NCBI RefSeq assembly: GCF_000003195.3
Contig: NC_012877.2
Coordinates: forward strand, 13,190,839-13,254,838
Source: Sorghum bicolor
Lineage: Eukaryota; Streptophyta; Magnoliopsida; Poales; Poaceae
Length of the DNA stretch: 64,000 nt
Reading direction: 5' to 3'
Shown in pieces: positions 56,382 through 64,000 of this stretch. Both the position numbers and the translations under genes were made by a program. The notes beneath the pieces were generated by a model. The model saw nothing but the letters and a program-made list of their open reading frames with translations. It made no database searches and was not told where the DNA came from. Position 1 is the first letter of the stretch; the number at the start of each line of letters is the position of its first letter.

Positions 56382-57425
56382 TGTTGATATTTGGTAACGC
56401 AATAAGGAAATGATCCGCAAGCGCACGGATATCGGTGAGCATTTCACCCGGGAGGTTTTCTAGAGTATCGTATTTATATTTTTACCACTGGGAGAAAAGG
56501 TGCATCTGACTAACCAAATCTATTTCTACTATCCCTTTAGGCTACAAAGAATGTTTCTCGATGTGAGCGATGTATAGAGAAGACTGCAACCGTAGTCTCG
56601 TTCCAACCTTGGTAAGGATGATCTACTGTTCTATTGGGGAAGCTTACGGAATCTAGACACCACAAAAGATGTTCGACCTGCACCTATAAACCTACCCGTC
56701 CTGCTAACGAGATGTGGGATGCAAAGGTAACTCAGAAATGTCACGTTCCTCGCTACTACCACGGTCCAGCTAGTCAGGGGATATCTATGAGTACCCTAGA
56801 CTAAACACCACGTTTACGCTAGCAATGATTACTCTAATACTCAACCGGAAGAGATTAATGTAAACTCATAAACCAAAGAACAATAAAACAAGAACTTACT
56901 AGAATTTAGAAGTCAAAATACTGAAGAATCCTAGGAGCAAGCCTCGGGTTAGAAGACTTGATCCCGTAGGTACAACCTTGGAGTAGACACTGACAGGCCG
57001 GGCTTCCTCCGATCTACACCTCCACTCTATCTCTCTCAATCTAGTAGAAACTAGAAGATCTAATTCTACTCACATTGGATGCTAAGCCTAAAAGAAATTT
57101 TATTTAGAGGACAGGTATTCCTTCGAGGGCTCCTCTCAACTCTATGATGAACTTGTTCTCCTCCAGGGGCCAGGGGGTCTACTTATATAGTCCTCCTCCT
57201 CTGTGCATTTTTGGTTCAGCAAACGATGTAGTACTAAACTTTCCACCATATCTCATTAAAATGCACATAGGCCTTAATGGACCAAAATCTGATTTGGGCC
57301 CAATTAATCCCGCAGCTCTTTTATGTGGAGTCCTTCTTTTATTAATATCTCTTGATTCCGAACTCCAAATATAGCAAATAATATATGCATTTCGATCAGC
57401 TCGACGAGATCTTTGTAATGGTGTA
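56382..57425 (-). repeat. 5' LTR of E, proximal 1044 bp
   Basis: Same length and nearly the same sequence as 36802-37845 of the 3' LTR. TATA TATATAA on the minus strand (plus 57183-57189). The last 331 bp are missing because G starts at 57426; GTGTA (57421-57425) is the candidate target copy. Confidence 0.85.
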
Positions 57426-58766
57426 TGTTGACACTTGCTAACACCACTTGAATACTAGGTTTTCATCCCCAGCATGGCACTAGAGTGTACTACGATATTT
57501 ATACGCACACAGATAATCCGCAAGCGCACGGATACCGTTGTAGCCTTATACCCGATTAAAGGTTTTATCGTATCCACAGGGAAACAGGAGAACTGATCTA
57601 CGCTCTAACTTAACCAAGATAGATAGGTAGGTGTAAATAGGAAAGATGGTAAAATTGAATAAGAACAATATTAAAGGTAAGATAACAATGGGTGATAATA
57701 AGGGAATAGAGAGTAAAGCAATCTAATATATGGGCGATGGTAGCAGAATAGAGAGGATAACTATGGTTTCTCTACGTCAAATGGGTATGTCTATGTCTGA
57801 GATGAACCACGTGATAAGAATACACCACAAAGGATGCTTATCTATAGGCCGATAAACCCTACCCGTCCTGCTAACGAGAGGTGGACTACAGGGGACCAAC
57901 GTAACTATCACCTACGCGGCCTACCACACGATCCAGCTAGACAGGGGATATCCATAAGTAATCTAGGTCTAAGCACCACGCTTACACCTATACTACAACT
58001 CTAACCTATAGGGTCCTATAGATTAGAAGTACTCAAAAGAGTTGTGAACCAGAACATACATGATTAGTAATTTCATAATGAATTAGAAGTAGATTACCAG
58101 AGTCATCCCATTAGCAAGCTTGATTAGAGCTTGATCATGACGAAGTACAACTGGAGGAAGAACCGACAGGCCAGCCTCTCCTCTAATCCTCCTTCGCTCT
58201 CCATCTTGCTACTATCTAGATCTACTCTAGTTTAGAGATGAGAGGAGAGCTTTCATCTCCAAACCCTAGCTTTTGCTCTGTCTATGAATAATGAATAATG
58301 ATCAAGGGGTGCCTCCTCCAGGGGCCAGGGGGTCTGGTTATATAGTCCTCTCAAGTGAATCTAGGCCGTCGGATCAAACCGACATTGATTGAACGGTTAT
58401 CCTTGATCCTTTAGGTCGGTGGAGATTGATCCCGAAAGAGAGTCCTGTTTGGACTCCATGAGGGGGTGGGCGCCCAGGTCAACTGGGCGGGCGCCCAAGG
58501 CCTGGCTCCGTTTGGCCTCCGCTTCCTTCCCGTGGCTTCTGGAGTCTTCTAGATGTAAGATAATTGCGTGGCACGTTGATATCTCTATGTAATCCCGACG
58601 TGTGGGCCTTTCTTCCTTATTTCCTGATAACCCCCTGCAGAAATAGACAAACACCAAAACTCGTGGAATTCTGTCACATAAAACCCTAAGTTTAGATGTT
58701 GGCTGTATTTGGATCCTTTTCTTTGTTTATTTGCTGATTATATTTGGTACTTAAGGACCGTCAACA
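57426..58766 (-). repeat. 3' LTR of G, 1341 bp
   Basis: TGTTGACACTTGC...CCGTCAACA. Its distal ~400 bp match the E LTR closely, while the proximal ~950 bp are largely different, sharing mainly GATCCGCAAGCGCACGGATA-like words. It is thus a mosaic or a diverged subfamily. TATA on the minus strand at plus 58338-58344; GGGCGCCC palindromes at 58466-58500. Confidence 0.8.
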
Positions 58767-61700
58767 ACTCCCCCAAGCATACCTCTTACTGGTCCCTGAG
58801 CAAGGATGGACTCAAGAGTTTCTCCAGTGGTTTTATGCCTTAAAGGTACTCATGCGTTCAAACAAGATCTCATCACTAGGTTAAGGTAAACTGTTAAGAT
58901 TTAAACTTACTTATATTACCTTTCACCATGGGGCTTGCAACCGTCACTTGTGTCTTGAGCAGTTAAAAGATAGAACGATCAAGTCAAGCACCATGTCTTT
59001 TGTCTTTGATCAACTATAGCTCTGGAGTTTTTTTGCAGATATTCAAATAAAACTCAGAGATTCCTTGTATGACTCTCTCAATTCTCTCTTTTGTGGTATT
59101 TCTGGATCTTTACCAAGGCAGTGATGATATATGCCTTCTCTCAAAGCATGTGGTATTTTTGGTATGAGGCATAGTGATATTGCCTTCTCTCTCACCCTAC
59201 TATAACAAGGTTTGATATCTGGAGCTCATAGGTGGGAGATAGCTAATACATACTTACAAGACATTTATTGCATAGTCAAACCATGGATCCAGAGAAACAA
59301 GTCAATAAGTCAAATCAAGATGTGCATGTGTGGCGAATGAATGGTGTATGGTGATAATGGTGATAATGACGAAAACAATGGTGAAAGTCTAATTCTACGT
59401 TTGCTCTTTTGAGGGGATACATACCTTTCTTGCACTTTGAAGCTTTTTGAGGGGAATGAGATGCTCTATATTTTCTTCTTCTTTTCTCTCAGGTGGGTAT
59501 CTTGTACCCCTAATTCTACTATCGGACACTTGTCCATTTTTACCTCTCGTCTCACTTTTTCTTTTCTTTCGAGGTTCCGGGCATTTGCCCCTTTTTATTT
59601 CCTCAAATTTTTCTCTTCTCTCTCTTTTTTTTAGAGCACTCACCCTCCTAGAATAATGTAGCAAGTGGTAGTAACCAAAATATCAACAACATTTATTTCA
59701 CGGGGAATAACAGGGATAGGATAATATTTTTGGCTATTCTCTCCCGAATAGGAGTAGAATAATTTTTGGTGAATCTGGAGATGGAAATGAATGGATGTAT
59801 GTGGATGCGTACTTCCGGAGTAGAAGCAGCATGTATGAGTGAACGTGCAAGTGGATCTCGATTTTAACCGCATAACAAGCTCCTAAGGGTCTACATAGCT
59901 TGACCACACTCAATGCTCATAAGTAGTAAAAAGTAAATGTATGGTTCATAGTCTAATAAGCATTGCTGTGGTAGGATTTTAAACTCTCATCATACAGGAA
60001 CTCATCATGCAACATTTTAAATATTTTCAAAGATAAAATTCTCCAGAATTCTAGCATCTCTANNNNNNNNNNNNNNNNNNNNNNNNNNNNNNNNNNNNNN
60101 NNNNNNNNNNNNNNNNNNNNNNNNNNNNNNNNNNNNNNNNNNNNNNNNNNNNNNNNNNNNNNCTTTATTTATTTATTATTTAGCAAACTAAGAAAAGATA
60201 TATATATATATATATAAGCGTAAAATCTTTATTTGGGTTTTTATGATTATGCATCTTTTTATTATTTTAACAAAGTATAAGTATAAACGTAGATAGAAAT
60301 ACTTAGCTGGATAAATGGGGGTGCTCTCCCCCAAGCTGGATTTTGACGTAATTTCTTTTGATGTAGCTAGCAGGTGGCGGGGGCGTATTTGAATGTCGAC
60401 AGCACCCTGACAGCGATTAGAATGTCCTCCGTCTGCTAGTCTTCTTTGATCCTTGAATTCTGTGGAGCTCAAATAGACAACAAAGCTTTGTGGAACTGGT
60501 TAAGTGTTAGCATAAAATCTCTTTGCCTTTATCATGTTGAGCTTCCTCTAATAAATATTACTCTCTTTGGTAGGATCATAAATTTATTTTTATATTTTCA
60601 TTTCTATAGGACAAGAATATATTTATTTTTATTTTTATGCCACCACAGTGAATGTACTTATGGGTTTCATGCCACGAGCATACTCACATGGGGCTTTGTA
60701 TTTTTTAACATTTTTATTTTCTTTTCAAGATAGCATGATTAACTAATAAGCTATTTAAGGAAAGTAAGTAATTAAAGGGAAAAGGGAATGCAGAAAGGAT
60801 AAATATGGATAACTACCGATTTTACCTTTCGGCGAGGATTCAATGTTTTAAGTCTTCTGAACAAGACTTCTCACCGTGTTCATTCTTCATGTGCGTCATT
60901 TGATTCAGGTGTGGACCTTGACGTCTGCGCCTCTTAATACGGTGTCACCCATGTTCTTCGTTTGCCTAGTAGTTCGAAGTGCGGTGTTGGCAGTATCTTG
61001 CTCAGTGTGTTTGTGCTCGTAGTGTACCTGCTCATAGAGACAAGGCAGAGATCAAGTGCATGGGCCCTGTTGGTGGAAAACACCAACAGAACGAAAAGTG
61101 TATTTGTTCTTCTCTAACCTTAAGCATGGTGAGCAAGACAAAGTTGATGAATGATAAGTTCATGACTGTAGCATTTAAAACATTTGCCAGATCAGATCGC
61201 TCAACCTAATGGAAAGATAATCTATCTATATATATGTCTTTTTCTTTATATCTTCCCAAAGATTAAATGTGTAACATTTTAGCTCATATGACTAAGAGTG
61301 TGGGGATCAAAGATTAAGGGACTAAACATGCTGAATCAGTGGGGTTGGTTAATTTGGAGTTATAAATCATACATGTCTGTCTCTTTTATTCATATAAACG
61401 CCAGAACCAATGAGAAGCTTATAAAAGTGATAGTCAAGTACCATAAGGTGTTACCTTAATTGAAGAGTGATGGTACAGTCTCACCATGTGGAAGCTTTCC
61501 TTTCTTAGCGGTTGTGCATCGTGTTTGTAGCACCCTCCATGGATCATCTCTTATGAGCTACGTCTTCCTTGTGTAAATTGTTAAACTTCATGTGTCTCTC
61601 TCTTTGTCTCTGATGTGAGTTTATCTCAGGACTTCCCAGGTCGATATTGAAAGTTTTCCTGCAGAGGTTAGTCCAACAAAATATCCAATATCTACTATAG

Positions 61701-62246
61701 CAAACTATCGGCTCAAAAATCAACCTAGACACCATGTCTAATTTGATTTAGGAGGGCATTTTAACTTAAGCACCATGCTTAATTTAAAATCCCTTGGAAG
61801 TAAGGTCATCATTCCTAAACTAAGCACCATGCTTATTTAAGAGATAAATGAAACTACTCCAAACCTAGACATATACTAAAGCAAATAAAGGTAGCATGAG
61901 AGTATTTATAGAGATCTACTCAAGTGGAGATGAAGTAGTGTGATTAGTATTTAACAAATTGAGCATGTCTCAAAGGTAGGGACAAGCAACATAGCAACAT
62001 GGCAAAGGATGTTTTTATGTAAAGTACTCCCCCAAGCTTGAATTTTGCAAAATTCAAGTTTGGATGAATTTCAATGTTGTATGATGATTGGTTGCACATA
62101 CCTTGAGCTTGTCATTCATCCATTCTTCTTGCTCCAATCCTGGAAAGGTTAGTGACAAGAATACCCGAAGGAATATTTTTACAATTATCCTTATATGCTC
62201 AATACGCAAGGTAATGTTGCAAATAATTAAAAGCTCATGTTATGAT
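58767..62246 (-). other. Internal non-coding DNA of G
   Basis: Polypurine tract (plus 58767-58780), then sequence parallel to E 38191-38214 plus 51356-55415. AT-rich, no ORF of note. An (AT)n run at 60198-60216. At about 60815-60830 it passes straight from the counterpart of E 53405 to that of E 54025. Confidence 0.75.
60063..60162. other. Assembly gap (100 N)
   Basis: Exactly 100 N between ATCTCTA and CTTTATTT. In E the same two edges are about 218 bp apart (52576-52793), so the gap size is nominal and the missing piece is probably near that length. Confidence 0.95.
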
Positions 62247-63454
62247 TGTTGATATTTGGGAACGCAATAAGGAATTGATCCGCAAGCGCACGGATATCGA
62301 TGAGCACTTCACCCGGGAGGTTATCTAGAGTATCATATTTATTTTTTTACCACTAGGAGAAAGAGTGCATCTGACTAACCCGGTCTATTACTACTAACCC
62401 TTTAGGCAACAAAGAATGTTTCTCAATGTGAGTGATAGAGAAGACTGCAACTGTAGTCTCCTTCTAACCTTGGTAAGGATGATCTACTGTTCTATTGGGG
62501 AGGCTAACGGAATCTAGACACCACAAAGGATGTTCAAACTGCACCTATAAACCCTATCCTTCCTGCTAACGAGATATGGTCTGCAAAGGTAACTCGGAAT
62601 TGTCACGTTCCTCACTACTACCACGGTCTAGCTAGTCACGGAATATCTATGAGTACCCCAGCCTAAACACCACGTTTATGCCAGCAATGATTACTCTAAA
62701 CTCTACACGAAGAGATTAAAGTAAACTCATAAACCAAAAGAACAATAAAACAATAACTTACTAGAATTTAGAAGTCAAAATACTGAAGAATCCTAGGAGC
62801 AAGCCTCGGGTTAGGAGAACTTGATCCCGCAGGTACAAGCTCGGAGTAGACACCGACAGGCCGGGCTTCCTCCAATCTACACCTCCACTCTATCTCTCTC
62901 AATCTAGAAGAAACTAAAACATCTATTTCTACTTACATTGGTTGCTAAGCCTAAAAAAGAAATTTTATTTAGAGAAGAGGTTTTCCTTCGAGGGCACCCC
63001 TCAACTCTATGATAACTTCTTGTCTCCTCTAGGGGCAAGGGGGGTCTCCTTATATAGTCCTCCTCCTCTATGCATTTTTGGGTCGGTAGGCGATGTGGTA
63101 CTACGTTATCCTTGATCCTTTAGGTCGGTGGAACATCGTGTGCGAAGAGAGTTCTGATTGGCATCCAGAGGGGGGCGGGCGCCCTGGGCCTAGCCCCTTT
63201 CGGCCTCTGCTTTCTTCCCGTGGCTTCTGGAGTCTTCTAGATGGTAGAAAATTGCGCGGTGCGTTGATATCTCTATGTAATCCTGACATGTGGGCCTTTC
63301 TACCTTATTTCCTGATAACCCCCTGTAGAAACAGATAAACAACAAAACTCGTGGAATTCTGTCAGATCAAACCCTAATTCTAGGTGTTGGTTGCATATTG
63401 GTCCTTTCTCTTGTTTATTTGATAATTAAAATTGATACTTAAGAACCGTCAACA
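62247..63454 (-). repeat. 3' LTR of H, 1208 bp
   Basis: TGTTGATATTTGGG...CCGTCAACA, clearly of the E type but with many changes and a shorter middle. TATA TATATAA on the minus strand (plus 63050-63056). GGGCGGGCGCCC palindrome at about 63172-63185. Polypurine tract TAAGTATGGGGGTATT on the minus strand at plus 63455-63470. Confidence 0.83.
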
Positions 63455-63768
63455 AATACCCCCATACTTAGGCTTTTACTCGTCCTCGAGAAAAGGATGG
63501 TTAAGAACAATATTTGGTGTAAAACATTTTAAAACATTCTTTTCATAACTGCAGGGTGTTAAAATTCCACTGTGTACTATAGTCAAGGAAGTATATAGTT
63601 AAGAGTAAAGATCCTTTCTTCTCAATTCTGTCACTTGGAGTTTTTGTATATTTTTGAAAGAAAGTTAGCATACCTTTTTATCCTCATAGGTTCTCCCAGA
63701 TCACTCATTATCTTTTATATATCTCACTGAGGTTGTTTTAATTTGCAAAAAATCTCAAGCATACTTAC
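63455..63768 (-). other. H internal start, non-coding
   Basis: AT-rich DNA after the polypurine tract; counterpart of the E and G regions after their tracts (CTCGTCC, GGATGGTTAAGA). No gene. Confidence 0.6.
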
Positions 63769-64000
63769 TGTAATACCCGATTTTAAGGACAAAACCAGAT
63801 ATGCACCATATGTGAGTTTTAGAAGTCAAATCTCACATATAGCTACAAATAAGGGGTAATATCAAAAGACAATGCATAAATATATAACATACTTAGTATA
63901 AAAGAGATAACCTTGATAGCAAACAGCGGATAGACAACTACGAACTTCGGGTATTAACTTCTCTCTACAGGATCCAACTGACTGGTTGATCACAAGCCTA
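63769..64000. repeat. Possible start of a further LTR
   Basis: Sequence changes character at TGTAATACCCGATTTTAAGG. TGTAATACCCG is a common kind of gypsy LTR start in grasses. Only one end is visible, so this is a weak call. Confidence 0.35.

Larger units (their letters stand above)
51356..57425 (-). mobile_element. Element E, main internal part and truncated 5' LTR
   Basis: Continuation of E right of F. Contains AT-rich non-coding DNA, a protease remnant (53650-54090), an unknown ORF (55441-56259), a primer site (56356-56373) and 1044 bp of the 5' LTR, where G is inserted. No RT, RNase H or integrase is visible, so E depends on other elements for movement. Confidence 0.83.
57426..62246 (-). 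mobile_element. Element G, E-related non-autonomous gypsy
   Basis: 3' LTR, polypurine tract and internal sequence homologous to E, interrupted by H at 62247 just before the position of the unknown ORF. It lacks the ~600-bp protease-bearing segment of E. It contains the sequencing gap. Confidence 0.8.
62247..64000 (-). mobile_element. Element H, E-related gypsy, 3' end
   Basis: 3' LTR and start of the internal region of another family member inserted in G; runs out of the window. Candidate target copy ATGAT (62242-62246). Confidence 0.78.

Noticed and set aside
63093..63338. Small ORF in the H LTR
   Set aside because: Follows the GC-rich island of the LTR; similar frames in E and G LTRs are not conserved in protein.

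Overview
This window is repeat-rich DNA from a large plant genome, almost certainly a grass. The retroelement families (SIRE/Maximus-like Ty1/copia, Tat-like Ty3/gypsy carrying an antisense plant-mobile-domain gene, and a non-autonomous Athila-like gypsy) suggest a panicoid grass such as a sorghum, sugarcane or Miscanthus relative; the genus cannot be fixed by reading. I see no host gene, tRNA, rRNA or CRISPR. Nearly every base belongs to one of nine LTR-retrotransposon copies, named Y, X, A, B, C, D, E, F, G and H below (Y and X share one LTR). One 100-base run of N (60063-60162) marks a sequencing gap.

Layout. 1-6731: two copia elements on the minus strand share one LTR (2814-3937); Y gives gag to the left (275-2766) and X gives pol to the right (4004-6731). 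At 6732 the Tat-like element A (minus) interrupts X pol. A runs 6732-16552 and resumes at 28991-30445, because element B (16553-28990, plus strand) sits inside the A gag. B has two 713-bp LTRs and a perfect 5-bp target-site duplication, CAAAC. At about 30445 the A gag is fused to the middle of the antisense gene of a third Tat copy, C (to 33240). C integrase is cut at 33241 by copia element D (minus). D is cut at 36802 by E, E is cut at 38215 by F (38215-51355, both LTRs, target duplication GCAAG/GCAAC), and the E 5' LTR is cut at 57426 by G, which is cut at 62247 by H. This gives a nest C<-D<-E<-G<-H with F as a side branch.

How the genes work together. A, B and C carry gag-protease-RT-RNase H-integrase on one strand and, between integrase and the 3' LTR, a gene on the opposite strand. 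That gene encodes a plant mobile domain plus a C-terminal coiled coil. It has its own TATA box and a set of exon-intron boundaries kept at the same places in all copies, with exons of identical length (30 and 89 nt). It converges on pol, and a short hairpin built from GCCGATA/TATCGGC lies between the two stop codons. F carries a same-strand third ORF after RNase H. E and G keep a protein-coding remnant but no RT or integrase, so they depend on other elements.

A cross-cutting signal is that each family is sprinkled with its own short GC-rich palindromic word, in coding and non-coding parts alike: CCGAT/ATCGG in A-B-C, GGCGGCAcTGCCGCC in X-Y, ACCGGACGC/GCGTCCGGT in D-F, GGGCGCCC in E-G-H. All coding regions are decayed; many stops are TAG where sister copies have CAG, the pattern expected from deamination at CHG-methylated sites.
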